Of a stretch of 64,000 nt of DNA, positions 37,733-46,994 are shown piece by piece (the stretch's first letter is position 1; each line of letters begins with the position of its first letter). Under the pieces are notes generated by a model. The model was not told the DNA's origin. It saw only the letters and a program-made list of their open reading frames with translations, and did not search any database. The stretch spans positions 496,001 through 560,000 of the forward strand of contig NZ_CP133083.1 in the NCBI RefSeq assembly GCF_030908545.1, given 5' to 3'. The position numbers and the translations under genes are program-made. The stretch is from Nitrosomonas sp. sh817 (GTDB taxonomy: Bacteria > Pseudomonadota > Gammaproteobacteria > Burkholderiales > Nitrosomonadaceae).

Positions 37733-38037
37733 ATGAAATCATTTTCAGATAAACCACCGATGGCGTGTGTGGTGTAGGTTACAGCGCATTGATTGTAGCC
37801 TACCAGCATATCAGGATGGTGATCCTCGCGATGCGAAATCCAAGCTACTGCATTCACGAATGCCATGGTCTGGTAATAATTCTTAAAGGTGTAGGTTTTA
37901 CTGATCTGTTTATCCTGTAATTGCCAGCCTTCAATTTGCTGCATAAAGGCGGTAGCCTCCGCGCTTGATAGCGGCGAGATACCGCCTTCGCACGGTTTGC
38001 ATTGCTTGGATGTTAAATCGCACACGGTCGTATTCAT
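37696..38037 (-). CDS. phhB: pterin-4a-carbinolamine dehydratase
   Basis: A 113-residue protein that recycles 4a-hydroxytetrahydrobiopterin or moonlights in cofactor metabolism. It has the active-site signature ISHREDHHPDMLVGY, followed by the CAVTYTTHAIGGLSENDF segment. It overlaps the M48 peptidase end by 4 bases (ATGA) and the rsgA start by 37 bases. No phenylalanine hydroxylase gene is in the window. Confidence 0.93.
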   Translation of the reverse strand: MNTTVCDLTSKQCKPCEGGISPLSSAEATAFMQQIEGWQLQDKQISKTYTFKNYYQTMAFVNAVAWISHREDHHPDMLVGYNQCAVTYTTHAIGGLSENDFICAAKIDKLFAI

Positions 38038-39290
38038 GCTTGCCCCTGGTTTTGTAAATGTGCGACACGGATCGATGCTGGCGGGTGTGAATCGTAAAAT
38101 GCCGAATGCAATGGATCAGGTGTCAGTGTCGCGGCGTTGTCTTGATAGAGTTTTACCAGTGCATGTATCAGATCGTCCGCCGAAGCGTTTTGCGCGGCAT
38201 AGGCATCGGCTTCAAATTCATGCTTGCGGGAATACAGGCTGGAGATTGGATGTAGCAGGAAAGTGAATACCGGCATCACCAGAAAGAACAGCAATAACGC
38301 CATTGCGGTTGACGGCACGCTGCCGGCGGTTACGCCCAACCCTTCGTAAAACCAGGCTTGTTGCATCGAATAGCCCAACAGCGACAGAAATCCGAGGCTG
38401 ATGATGAAGGATACTGCGATGCGCTTGATGACGTGGCGCAATTTGAAGTGCCCCAGTTCATGCGCCAGTACTGCTTCGATTTCAGCCGGTTCGAGGCGCG
38501 CTAATAAGGTATCGAAGAACACGATGCGCTTGGTTTTGCCGAAGCCGGTGAAATAAGCGTTGCCGTGATTGCTGCGGCGCGAGCCGTCCATCACGAACAA
38601 GCCGCTGGCAGTGAAGCCGCATTTATTCATCAACTGCTCGATGCGTGTTTTCAAAGCGGCGTCTTGCAACGGTGTGAATTTGTTAAACAGCGGTGCGATC
38701 CAGGCCGGATAGATCGCCAGCACGAACAGGTTGAACGCGATCCACGCAAACCAGGCATACAGCCACCACAAATCCCCCGTTTTTTCCATCAACCACAGCA
38801 CGCAAAACAACAAGGGGGCGCCAAGCAGTAGACCGATAGCAGTTTGTTTGATCAGATCAGTGAAAAACATCAGCGGGGTCATTTTGTTGAAACCGAAACG
38901 TTCTTCGATTACAAACACACGGTAATAGCTTAATGGGAGCTCAACCGCGCTCATGATCATGAAAGTGCTGATAATCAGCGCCATGCCGTGAACGACCGGG
39001 TCGCTGAACCAGCCAGCCCAGAATTCGCTTAAAGCACTCAAACCGCCGCCGAGGGTAAATGTCAGCAGCAGCACAACATGCAGAAGGATACCGGGGTATC
39101 TGGTGCTGGTTTTTGCGCAAGTGTAAGCCGCTGCTTTCTGATGATCGGCCAAACTGATCTTGCTGGCAAATTCTTCCGGTACCTGGTGCTGATGCGCCCG
39201 GACGTGGCGGATGTGCCGGATAGATAACCAAACTTGCATCAGCGTGGTGACCAGCAGTGCAAATAAGAAAATCAAAGTAAATGTTTGCAT
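38034..39290 (-). CDS. M48 family membrane metallopeptidase (Ste24-like)
   Basis: A 418-residue inner-membrane zinc protease with about seven hydrophobic segments. The active site is HELGHFKLRH (zinc His pair and catalytic Glu) with the third ligand in SRKHEFEADAYAAQ. Length and topology match the Ste24 CAAX protease type more than HtpX. The ATG at 39290 follows GGTAAGGA; a TTG four codons upstream is less likely. It heads a minus-strand operon with phhB and rsgA and diverges from orn. Confidence 0.92.
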   Translation of the reverse strand: MQTFTLIFLFALLVTTLMQVWLSIRHIRHVRAHQHQVPEEFASKISLADHQKAAAYTCAKTSTRYPGILLHVVLLLTFTLGGGLSALSEFWAGWFSDPVVHGMALIISTFMIMSAVELPLSYYRVFVIEERFGFNKMTPLMFFTDLIKQTAIGLLLGAPLLFCVLWLMEKTGDLWWLYAWFAWIAFNLFVLAIYPAWIAPLFNKFTPLQDAALKTRIEQLMNKCGFTASGLFVMDGSRRSNHGNAYFTGFGKTKRIVFFDTLLARLEPAEIEAVLAHELGHFKLRHVIKRIAVSFIISLGFLSLLGYSMQQAWFYEGLGVTAGSVPSTAMALLLFFLVMPVFTFLLHPISSLYSRKHEFEADAYAAQNASADDLIHALVKLYQDNAATLTPDPLHSAFYDSHPPASIRVAHLQNQGQA

Positions 39291-39440
39291 AGTCCTTACC
39301 AAAAGTTCATGGATTTGAATTCAAGGAGCATTCAAGTGGAATTGCGATCTTGAGTCTGCATTTTCAGTCTGATTAAAAGTGACTGTATGTCGTCGATATG
39401 ACACAATTCAGAGCTTAGCATTCAAAATTTTATAAACATT

Positions 39441-39986
39441 ATGGCACAAGATAACAATAACCTCATCTGGGTGGACATGGAAATGACCGGACTCAATCCG
39501 GATACCGACTGCATCATCGAAGTGGCTGTCGTGATTACCGATTCGCAATTGAATACGGTTGCAGAAGGGCCTGTTCTGGTCGTGCATCAATCCGATGATG
39601 TGTTGAACGGCATGGATAAATGGAATCAATCGACGCATTCCAAATCCGGTCTGATCGATAAAGTGAAAACTTCGTGCCTGAATGAAGCAGAAGTCGAAGC
39701 GCAATTGCTTGAATTTTTGAAATTGTACGTACCGCGCGGCGTATCACCGATGTGCGGAAATTCAATTTGCCAAGACCGGCGTTTCATGGTGCGCTCGATG
39801 CCGCAGCTTGAAACCTACTTCCATTACCGCAATCTCGATGTCAGTACTCTGAAAGAGTTGGCTAAACGCTGGAAACCCGAGATTGCATCCGGCTTCAGCA
39901 AAGAAAGTAAGCATGAAGCGCTAGCGGATATATATGACTCCATCAACGAACTCAAATACTACCGCCAGCATTTTATTATTGGGTGA
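39441..39986 (+). CDS. orn: oligoribonuclease
   Basis: A 181-residue 3'-5' exonuclease that degrades dinucleotides and short RNA and finishes c-di-GMP (pGpG) turnover. The DEDDh active site is present: [16 protein letters not shown], then [10 protein letters not shown] and the [12 protein letters not shown] His/Asp motif. It is a single gene, divergent from the M48 peptidase gene. Confidence 0.96.
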   Translation: MAQDNNNLIWVDMEMTGLNPDTDCIIEVAVVITDSQLNTVAEGPVLVVHQSDDVLNGMDKWNQSTHSKSGLIDKVKTSCLNEAEVEAQLLEFLKLYVPRGVSPMCGNSICQDRRFMVRSMPQLETYFHYRNLDVSTLKELAKRWKPEIASGFSKESKHEALADIYDSINELKYYRQHFIIG

Positions 39987-40081
39987 GGCATCATACCCTG
40001 TGAACTTTAAAGGTAAGCGCTTTTCAAATTGGCTGGTTTTACTATCCCTCTTCACTTTATTCACTGTTACGGAGAAACAAA

Positions 40082-40507
40082 ATGTTTCATAACAAAAGTC
40101 TTTTATATTTGGCAACAATTACTCTATTGACCGTTTCTGCACCGGTGGTTTTTGCTGCTGAAGCTGGCAAAGCAGGCGGCCATCAACATCAGGGGGAACA
40201 GCATCAAGCGCATGGCAGCAACCAATCCAAACATAGCCACGATCAGCACGATGGTCATCAGTGCGAGCACATGGTGGCGGTTGATGCCAATACAGATGGC
40301 AGGATCAGCAAGGAAGAATTCATGAAACATCACGAACAGATGTTTGATAAAAAGGACATCAATAAGGATGGTTTTATTGATAAAGAAGAAATGCATCGCA
40401 TGATGGGAAAAATGCATCAGCATATGGAAGAAAATAAACAACACAAACATGAACATGATGACCATCAGAAGACCGATGGTCATTCACACAATGGTGCAAA
40501 AAAATAG
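40082..40507 (+). CDS. exported His-rich EF-hand protein
   Basis: A 141-residue protein with a signal peptide (FHNKSLLYLATITLLTVSAP, cleavage near FAA). A His-rich region (residues about 33-62) precedes two EF-hand loops, DANTDGRISKEEF and DINKDGFIDKEEM, and a second His-rich region ends the protein. Calcium binding in the periplasm is likely; the His clusters could bind nickel, copper or zinc. Its role is unknown. The ATG follows ACGGAG. Confidence 0.86.
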   Translation: MFHNKSLLYLATITLLTVSAPVVFAAEAGKAGGHQHQGEQHQAHGSNQSKHSHDQHDGHQCEHMVAVDANTDGRISKEEFMKHHEQMFDKKDINKDGFIDKEEMHRMMGKMHQHMEENKQHKHEHDDHQKTDGHSHNGAKK

Positions 40508-40521
40508 CGGGTTTCTGCAAA

Positions 40522-40568
40522 TTTGGCAGCGGCTTTTTTCTCCTCTTCTCCTTTAGGCTGCTGCCAAA
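40522..40568. terminator. hairpin between convergent genes
   Basis: TTTGGCAGC pairs with GCTGCCAAA across about 29 bases that include a T6 run, between the EF-hand gene and the M16 peptidase gene. It could stop transcripts from either side, but lacks a classic trailing T-run. Confidence 0.45.
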
Positions 40569-40581
40569 GTCTGATAACCGG

Positions 40582-41985
40582 TTAATGTCGTAATCCGGCC
40601 GGTGCTCGTGGAGGCGCCTTTTGTTCCAAAGGTTGCGGATCTAATACCGCAACCGTCAAGCTGTCATCATTAAAGTACTTCCGCGCGACATCGCGGACTT
40701 GTTCCGCAGTTACTGCTTTTAATTTCTCTAAAATAAGATCCGTGTCCCGATAGGATACTCCGATGCTTTCCAGTCGGCCTATTTGCATGGCCTGGGAAAA
40801 CATGGAGTCGAGCTGATAGACGTGGCCGGCAATTACTTGCGCTTTAACCCGTGCCAGTTCTGCTGCTGTTACCCCGGTTTTAGCGATTTTTTCAATTTCT
40901 CCTCGTAATGCCTGTTCCAGTTCTGCAACAGTTTTACCTGCGCTCGGTACCGCGCTAAGGAAGAAAAGGCTTGGGCCACGTGCCATGGCGCCGTAGCCTG
41001 CGCTTGCGGAGCTGGCAATCTGGCTTTCACGCACTAGTGATTTATTCAGTCGCGCGGATGCGTTGCCATCCAACACGCCTTCCAAAATTTCCAAAGCGTA
41101 AGGCTCCCAGTCTTCCTGGACATTTTTGATCGCCGGAGCATGGTAGCCCATAATTAGATAAGGTAATTCCGCCGGCGCCTTGACGGTTATTCGTTTTGAG
41201 CCAAGTTGCGGCGGTTCTGATTGTGGTTTGCGCTCATTGAAAGAAAACAATGGGCGGGACTGAATTGCGCCGTAGTATTTTTTTGCTAACTGATGTACTT
41301 CTTCAGCATCAACATCACCGACCACTACCAATATCGCATTGTTCGGCGCATACCAGCGGTCGTACCAGTCTTGCACATCATCTACAGTCATGTTTTCTAA
41401 ATCATTCATCCAGCCGATGATCGGATTTTTGTACGGATGCGCTTGGTAGGCGACCGACATCATTTTTTCGTACAGCAATGAACGTGGTTGGTCGTCGGTG
41501 CGCAATCTTCTCTCTTCCATGACGACTTTGATCTCTTTTTCAAACTCTTCTTTGGTGATCAGCAAATTGCGCATCCGGTCCGATTCCAGTTCCATCGCCA
41601 TAGGCAAATGTTTTTTGTGCAATTGCTGATAATAGCCGGTGTAATCGTAACTGGTAAAAGCATTTTCGCGCCCGCCGGCCGCTGCAATTTTTTTCGAAAA
41701 TTCACCATTCGGAACTTTCTCAGTGCCTTTGAACATCATGTGTTCCAGCACATGCGCTACACCGGTAACACCATTGACTTCATCGATACTGCCTACTTTG
41801 TACCAAATTTGAGTGACGACCACCGGTGAGCGATGATCTTGTTTTACAATCAACTTTAAGCCATTATCGAGCAAGAATTCATGCGGATTGGCAAATACTG
41901 CGGATGGTGCCGACAGGCTGATGAGCAATAGAAAATTGCAAATTGAAAAGATACTAAAAAAAGTGCTACGGTTATCAGAATTCAT
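40582..41985 (-). CDS. M16 family zinc peptidase
   Basis: A 467-residue pitrilysin-type peptidase with an N-terminal signal peptide (SICNFLLLISLSAPSAVFA). The inverted zinc motif HVLEHMMFKGT is intact, and the distal Glu lies in the later KVVMEERRLRTD. Proteins of this size usually pair with a second, inactive M16 subunit, but no second gene is adjacent here (an ftsY gene diverges on the other side). Expected location is the periplasm. Confidence 0.92.
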   Translation of the reverse strand: MNSDNRSTFFSIFSICNFLLLISLSAPSAVFANPHEFLLDNGLKLIVKQDHRSPVVVTQIWYKVGSIDEVNGVTGVAHVLEHMMFKGTEKVPNGEFSKKIAAAGGRENAFTSYDYTGYYQQLHKKHLPMAMELESDRMRNLLITKEEFEKEIKVVMEERRLRTDDQPRSLLYEKMMSVAYQAHPYKNPIIGWMNDLENMTVDDVQDWYDRWYAPNNAILVVVGDVDAEEVHQLAKKYYGAIQSRPLFSFNERKPQSEPPQLGSKRITVKAPAELPYLIMGYHAPAIKNVQEDWEPYALEILEGVLDGNASARLNKSLVRESQIASSASAGYGAMARGPSLFFLSAVPSAGKTVAELEQALRGEIEKIAKTGVTAAELARVKAQVIAGHVYQLDSMFSQAMQIGRLESIGVSYRDTDLILEKLKAVTAEQVRDVARKYFNDDSLTVAVLDPQPLEQKAPPRAPAGLRH

Positions 41986-42060
41986 TTTTACTAACCAAAA
42001 TGTGAGTAAACAGACTAAAATCGCGTTTTGAAAATATCACTGTTCATAGAGCCTACCAGA

Positions 42061-43086
42061 ATGTTTAGTTTTTTTAAATCTAAAAAAGATCCAGCAGATT
42101 CAACTGAAATTCCGGCTCCATCAGACACTGTATCCGAATCCAATCAGGAAGAACCGGTAAGTTTTGCGAGCAAGCTCAAGCAAGGTCTTGCCCGTACCCG
42201 GCAGAATTTAGGCAGGCAGTTATCCGGTCTGTTCGGCGGCGGTAAAATCGACGAAGCATTATACGAAGAGCTGGAAACCATACTTTTAACATCCGATATT
42301 GGCGTCAGCGCAACGCAGCAACTGCTGGAGGATTTGCGCAAGCAGGTTAAACGCGATGCTTTAACCGATTCCGCGCAATTGAAGCAAGCGCTCAAGGCAT
42401 CTTTGACTGCCTTGCTGAAACCGTTGGAGCGGTCATTGGATACCAGCGCGCATAACCCGTTCGTGGTTATGATTACCGGTGTGAATGGTGTGGGAAAGAC
42501 AACATCGATCGGTAAGCTTGCCCGGTACTTCCAGAATCAAGGAAAAACGGTGTTGCTGGCTGCTGGCGATACGTTCCGTGCAGCGGCGCGCGAGCAGTTG
42601 ATCGCTTGGGGGGAGCGCAATAATGTCGTTGTCATAGCGCCCGATAGCGATCCCGACAAAAAAAGCGATCCGGCCGCGGTGATTTTTGATGCAGTTACCT
42701 CAGCCAAAGCGCGCGGTATTGATATCGTGCTGGCGGATACTGCCGGACGATTGACGACGCAGTTGCATTTAATGGAAGAAATCAAGAAAGTAAAACGCGT
42801 GATCGCCAAGGCGCTGCCCGATGCACCGCACGAAGTGCTGCTGGTATTGGATGCAAACACCGGTCAGAACGCGTTAGCGCAAGTGAAAGCATTTGACGAG
42901 GCGCTCCAGGTGACCGGTTTGATTCTCACTAAGTTGGACGGAACGGCCAAAGGCGGGGTCGTTGCGGCAATTGCCGCGCAATACCCGCAAAATCCCCCGG
43001 CGCTGCGCTTTGTGGGTGTCGGTGAAGGCGTGGATGATTTAAGGCCGTTTGACGCGGAAGAATTTGTCGATGCCCTATTCGATTAA
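42061..43086 (+). CDS. ftsY: signal recognition particle receptor FtsY
   Basis: A 341-residue SRP GTPase that delivers ribosome-nascent chain complexes to the translocon. It has a short acidic N-terminal region starting MFSFFKSKKDPADS, then the NG domain with P-loop GVNGVGKTTSIGKL, DTAGRLTTQ, and TKLDGTAKGG. The ATG at 42061 is preferred to an in-frame TTG 33 bases upstream because it gives the typical FtsY start. It leads the ftsY-ftsE-ftsX-rpoH run common in proteobacteria. Confidence 0.95.
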   Translation: MFSFFKSKKDPADSTEIPAPSDTVSESNQEEPVSFASKLKQGLARTRQNLGRQLSGLFGGGKIDEALYEELETILLTSDIGVSATQQLLEDLRKQVKRDALTDSAQLKQALKASLTALLKPLERSLDTSAHNPFVVMITGVNGVGKTTSIGKLARYFQNQGKTVLLAAGDTFRAAAREQLIAWGERNNVVVIAPDSDPDKKSDPAAVIFDAVTSAKARGIDIVLADTAGRLTTQLHLMEEIKKVKRVIAKALPDAPHEVLLVLDANTGQNALAQVKAFDEALQVTGLILTKLDGTAKGGVVAAIAAQYPQNPPALRFVGVGEGVDDLRPFDAEEFVDALFD

Positions 43087-43110
43087 GCAAGCTGAAAATT
43101 TGAGTCAGCC

Positions 43111-43764
43111 ATGATTGTTTTTAAAAATGTCAGCAAACGCTATCCTGACGGTTATGTGGCGTTAAATAACGTTGATCTGACCGTACCAGCCGGTGAAATG
43201 GTTTTTCTTACGGGTCATTCAGGAGCTGGCAAGAGCACTTTGTTAAAGTTGATCGCTGCTCTTGAACGGCCGACTTCCGGTACGATTTCCATCAGCGGGC
43301 AAAATATCGCTCAGCTCAAGCCGGCTGCCATTCCGTATCTGCGCCGCAAAATCGGTTTTGTATTTCAGGATCACAAATTGCTGTTTGATCGCAATGCATT
43401 TGAGAATGTTTTGCTGCCGTTGCAAATCGGTAATTTTGATAGCAAAACTGTGGCTTCCCGGGTGCGAGCCGCATTGGATAAAGTCGGCTTGTTGAAAAAA
43501 GAAAAAGCCATGCCGGTCGCATTGTCCGGCGGGGAGCGTCAACGGCTCTGTATCGCGCGCGCGGTGGTGCATCGTCCGTCGATATTGATTGCAGATGAGC
43601 CGACCGGTAATCTGGATGTGGAGTATGCCCGCGATATCATGACCATGTTCACATCGTTCAACCAAGTGGGTGTTACTGTACTGATTGCCACGCATGATGC
43701 ATCGCTGCTGGAAGACACCCAGCATCGAATTTTGTCACTCAAACAAGGAAAGCTGGCGGCATGA
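43111..43764 (+). CDS. ftsE: cell division ATP-binding protein FtsE
   Basis: A 217-residue ABC ATPase that, with FtsX, controls periplasmic peptidoglycan hydrolases during division. Walker A is GHSGAGKST, signature LSGGERQRL, Walker B ILIADEPTGNLD. The start is 24 bases after ftsY, and the stop overlaps ftsX (ATGA). Confidence 0.96.
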   Translation: MIVFKNVSKRYPDGYVALNNVDLTVPAGEMVFLTGHSGAGKSTLLKLIAALERPTSGTISISGQNIAQLKPAAIPYLRRKIGFVFQDHKLLFDRNAFENVLLPLQIGNFDSKTVASRVRAALDKVGLLKKEKAMPVALSGGERQRLCIARAVVHRPSILIADEPTGNLDVEYARDIMTMFTSFNQVGVTVLIATHDASLLEDTQHRILSLKQGKLAA

Positions 43765-44672
43765 TGCGCGCATGGCTGACACAACATGCGTTTGTATTTT
43801 TTCATACGCTGAAGCGATTGATTGCTACACCGGTTACAAGCCTGCTGAGCATTACGGTAATGGGTATTGCGTTGAGTTTGCCAACCGGAATTTATGTGCT
43901 GATGGAGAATTTGCAGTCCCTGTCCGGGCAAGCAGCTAGTACGCCGCAGATGAGCTTGTTTCTGCAACAAGATGCGCAGCAGAATGATTTCAACCGTGTC
44001 AAACAACGACTGCAAGAAGAGTCGCGGATTGTAAGTTTTCAGTTCATATCCAAAGAAGTTGCGTTAAAGCAGTTGCAACAGGATAGCGGTCTTGCCGATG
44101 TCATGGCCGGGTTGACGCGTAATCCGCTACCCGATGCGTTCATTGTGCACTTGGAGCACAATTCATCCGATGCCCTCGAACAGTTGCGTGCGGAAATGCA
44201 AAGTTGGCCGGAAGTGGCGCATGTGCAATTCGATTCCGAATGGATAGAACGGCTCAACGCGTTACTGCAATTGGGACGCGCGGTTATTCTGATGCTGGCG
44301 ACGTTGCTGAGCGTCGCCATTATCGCCATTATGTTTAATACCATTCGCTTGCAAATCCTGACTAAGCGCGATGAAATCGAAATCTCAAAACTCATTGGCG
44401 CAACCGACAGTTTTATTCACCGGCCTTTTTTATATTTCGGCACTATCCAAGGATTGGCTGGCGGTATTGCGGCATGGTTGATTGTAGCGCTCTTTATCAG
44501 TGCTCTGAACGAAGAGCTTGGGGTGCTGGCCGGCCTCTACGAAGTTGACATTCATTTGCAGCACTTGTCGCTACAGGACAGTTTGAGTTTACAATTGTTC
44601 TCAGCTTGGCTCGGATGGCTGGGCGCACGCATTTCCGTTGCAAATCATCTCTGGCAAATCGAACCACGCTAA
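43761..44672 (+). CDS. ftsX: cell division protein FtsX
   Basis: A 303-residue inner-membrane protein with four membrane segments and a periplasmic loop between the first and second (about residues 50-175). The sequence has the FtsX-type MFNTIRLQILTKRDEIEISK and KLIGATDSFIHRPFLY. The ATG overlaps the ftsE stop; a second ATG directly follows. Partner hydrolase activators are not in the window. Confidence 0.95.
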   Translation: MMRAWLTQHAFVFFHTLKRLIATPVTSLLSITVMGIALSLPTGIYVLMENLQSLSGQAASTPQMSLFLQQDAQQNDFNRVKQRLQEESRIVSFQFISKEVALKQLQQDSGLADVMAGLTRNPLPDAFIVHLEHNSSDALEQLRAEMQSWPEVAHVQFDSEWIERLNALLQLGRAVILMLATLLSVAIIAIMFNTIRLQILTKRDEIEISKLIGATDSFIHRPFLYFGTIQGLAGGIAAWLIVALFISALNEELGVLAGLYEVDIHLQHLSLQDSLSLQLFSAWLGWLGARISVANHLWQIEPR

Positions 44673-44704
44673 GCTTATTGTCTGTTGTGAAACTTTTCAA
44701 AAGT

Positions 44705-44734
44705 TTGGCACTCTCATTTCGGGAGTGCTAAAAT
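44705..44734 (+). promoter_or_regulatory. CIRCE operator overlapping the rpoH promoter
   Basis: TTGGCACTC, nine bases, then GAGTGCTAA (44705-44731) matches the CIRCE consensus TTAGCACTC-N9-GAGTGCTAA with one mismatch. The left arm begins with a sigma-70 -35 box (TTGGCA), and 18 bases later TAAAAT (44729-44734) makes a -10 box, so HrcA bound here would block the promoter. The rpoH ATG is 48 bases downstream. Confidence 0.85.
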
Positions 44735-44781
44735 GCAATTTACCCGAAAGTTCGCACAATACCTTACAGGAGATTATTACG

Positions 44782-45627
44782 ATGACGAATGCTTTGACAC
44801 TGCCGGCTGTTGGGGGAAGTATTGAAAGCTATATTCAGTCTGTTAATTCTTTCCCGATCCTCTCGCAAGAGGAAGAAACGGGTCTGGCACGGCGCTTATG
44901 GAATCACGGCGATATTGAAGCTGCTCAGAAACTGATTTTGTCTCATCTGCGTTTCGTTGTGGCGATAGCGCGCGGCTACAAAGGATATGGGCTTCCGCAA
45001 GCGGATCTGATCCAAGAAGGCAATATCGGATTAATGAAAGCGGTGAAGCGCTTTGACCCGGAACGCGGTGTTCGTCTGGTATCTTTTGCAGTGCATTGGA
45101 TCAAGGCTGAAATTCATGAATTTATTATGCGTAATTGGCGCCTTGTTAAAATAGCGACAACCAAGCAACAACGTAAATTGTTTTTTAACTTGCGGAGCAT
45201 GAAGCAAGGATTGGATACCATGAATCCGCAAGAAGTCGAAGCCATGGCCACGCAATTAGGCGTCAAATCGGAAGAAGTGGTGGAAATGGAAAAACGTTTT
45301 AACGGCTCGGATATTTCATTGGAACCGCTTTCCGATGAGGAAGACGATACATTCAGTCCGATCAGTTATCTGACGGATGGTGCTGAACCCTCACAAATTC
45401 TGGAAAGCGTGCAAATTACCCAGATGCGCGAGCAAGGTTTGCAACATTCCCTCGAGTGCTTGGATGATCGTAGCCGCCATATCATCGAAGCGCGTTGGCT
45501 ACGAGAAAAAGACAGCGCTACGTTGCATGATCTCGCTGCGGAACTGGGCGTGTCGGCTGAACGGGTACGGCAAATCGAAGCAAAAGCGCTGCAAAAAATG
45601 CGCGGCACCATGACAGCGACTGCGTAA
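44782..45627 (+). CDS. rpoH: heat-shock sigma factor RpoH (sigma-32)
   Basis: A 281-residue sigma factor. The start MTNALTLPAVGGS at 44782 follows CAGGAGA; a longer frame upstream runs through the promoter. Region 2 is seen as AQKLILSHLRFVVAIARGYK, then GNIGLMKAVKRFDPERGVRL, the RpoH box-like QRKLFFNLRSMKQG follows, and region 4 ends with GVSAERVRQIEAKALQKM. Transcription appears to be controlled by HrcA through the CIRCE site, in addition to any post-transcriptional control. It follows ftsX by 110 bases. Confidence 0.96.
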   Translation: MTNALTLPAVGGSIESYIQSVNSFPILSQEEETGLARRLWNHGDIEAAQKLILSHLRFVVAIARGYKGYGLPQADLIQEGNIGLMKAVKRFDPERGVRLVSFAVHWIKAEIHEFIMRNWRLVKIATTKQQRKLFFNLRSMKQGLDTMNPQEVEAMATQLGVKSEEVVEMEKRFNGSDISLEPLSDEEDDTFSPISYLTDGAEPSQILESVQITQMREQGLQHSLECLDDRSRHIIEARWLREKDSATLHDLAAELGVSAERVRQIEAKALQKMRGTMTATA

Positions 45628-45647
45628 TAACTATATAATTCTACTTA

Positions 45648-45681
45648 ACACCCGTTTGGCGTAAACCAGTCAAACGGGTGT
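45648..45681 (+). terminator. hairpin after rpoH
   Basis: ACACCCGTTTG pairs perfectly with CAAACGGGTGT (11 bp) across a 12-base loop, 20 bases after the rpoH stop and 17 before the tRNA. The tail TATTAATT is T-poor, so this may be a terminator or a processing site. Confidence 0.6.
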
Positions 45682-45698
45682 ATTAATTCCAGCACACC

Positions 45699-45791
45699 GG
45701 AGAGGTACCGAAGCGGTCATAACGGCGCTGACTCGAAATCAGATGGTCAGGGTAACCTGGCACATGGGTTCGAATCCCATCCTCTCCGCCA
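45699..45791 (+). tRNA. tRNA-Ser (anticodon CGA)
   Basis: A 93-base class II tRNA with acceptor arm GGAGAGG / CCTCTCC, anticodon loop ACTCGAAAT (anticodon CGA), a long variable arm, the T-loop GGGTTCGAATCCC and an encoded CCA. It is followed by an integrase remnant, so its 3' end may have served as an attachment site. Confidence 0.95.
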
Positions 45792-45970
45792 GTTTTCTTC
45801 CAAACGTTGCCCAGCAACACCAAAAAATACCTTTAAAATAAAAAAGTTACATAAATCTAGCCAATCATTGGCAACCTCGGTAAAAGCGGGTAACATTCCT
45901 GAAAATGGGTAAAAAAGCGGGTAAAAAACATACCCGTTTTTTGTATTGTTTAACGATACTTGGGAGTTGC

Positions 45971-46171
45971 ATGAAACTCACCGATTCAATCATTAAAGCA
46001 GCAAAGCCAAGGGACAAACGCTACAGCCTGCCCGATGGCAAGGGTCTTGTTCTATGGGTACAGCCTGACGGTCAAAAATGCTGGCGTGTTCGCTTTACTT
46101 CCAAGTACTACTCGTTAACGAGCAACACTGAGGTCCGATTCAGGCTTAATTGGTATGACAAGTTTCCATAA
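45971..46171 (+). pseudogene. tyrosine integrase, N-terminal remnant
   Basis: The fragment begins MKLTDSIIKAAKPRDKRYSL and continues PDGKGLVLWVQPDGQKCW, the arm-binding (DUF4102) domain of P4-type integrases. About 45 residues fit, then the sequence departs near 46100 where insertion-sequence material begins. The catalytic core is missing. It lies 180 bases after tRNA-Ser(CGA), the usual place for such an integrase, and marks the edge of a decayed island. Confidence 0.82.
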
Positions 46172-46276
46172 CTTGTTGAACCAGATAGTGGAATCGGGTT
46201 GTGGCTCATAGAAGTGGTACCGCAAAACCGGACAGGTTGCCAAGCTCTGTTATGAACACTAAAGAGGATCATAATT

Positions 46277-46994
46277 ATGAGCAAGAAACGAAAACAATAT
46301 GCCAGTGAATTCAAAGACAAGGTGGCAATAGCAGTAATCCAAGGGAAGAAACCGTGCTGCAGCTGGCGTTGCGTTACGGAATTTACCCAACACAGATCAA
46401 CAGCCGGAAGCGGCACTTGATAGAGCAAGCTGCGGAGTTATTTGCTGGCAGAAACCAAGAACGTAGTATTGATGATTTGCGTCGAGTCATCGGACAATTG
46501 ACGGTGAAACGGGGGGGGCTAGCCAAAAAGCTTAATCATTGAGTGCGCGAGAGCGAAAAATGATGATTGAGTCCAACCAACAATTGAGTCTCACTCGTCA
46601 GTGCCAGTTATTGGATTTATCGTGATTGGCCTTATTCTTATTATTACCGGCCGCAACCGATCGCTGACGATCATCTGGCTTTGTTAAGCAAGATGGACGA
46701 GCAATATCTCAGAACACCGCAATACGGCTCACGAAGTTATGCGACCTGGTTTCAGCGCCAAGGCATTCTGTCTACCAGCGCGGCATTTATCGAAGTATTG
46801 TAGCGACATCGTGTTCAAATCAGCCTGGACGGCAAGGCTGCTAGTATGATTTTTTGTCGAACGGCTGCGGCGCACCGTCAAGCGTGAACTCTGTATCCCT
46901 AATATTCAATAACCTAAAGTAGGTAAGAAGCGGTTTAATCCCCTGGTTCAATTGGTACAATCAAGAACGTTTTTATCAGAGACTCAACAATTAA
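46277..46994 (+). mobile_element. decayed IS3-family element
   Basis: An orfA remnant begins MSKKRKQYASEFKDKVAIAV, shifts frame near 46345 and continues as VLQLALRYGIYPTQINSRKR and ELFAGRNQERSIDDLRR. An orfB remnant follows with LSLTRQCQLLDLS, then MDEQYLRTPQYGSRSYATW, and the C-terminal WFNWYNQERFYQRLNN just before 46994. Frameshifts, stops and a large internal deletion make it inactive. It interrupts the integrase remnant. Ends are only approximate; terminal repeats were not found. Confidence 0.8.
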
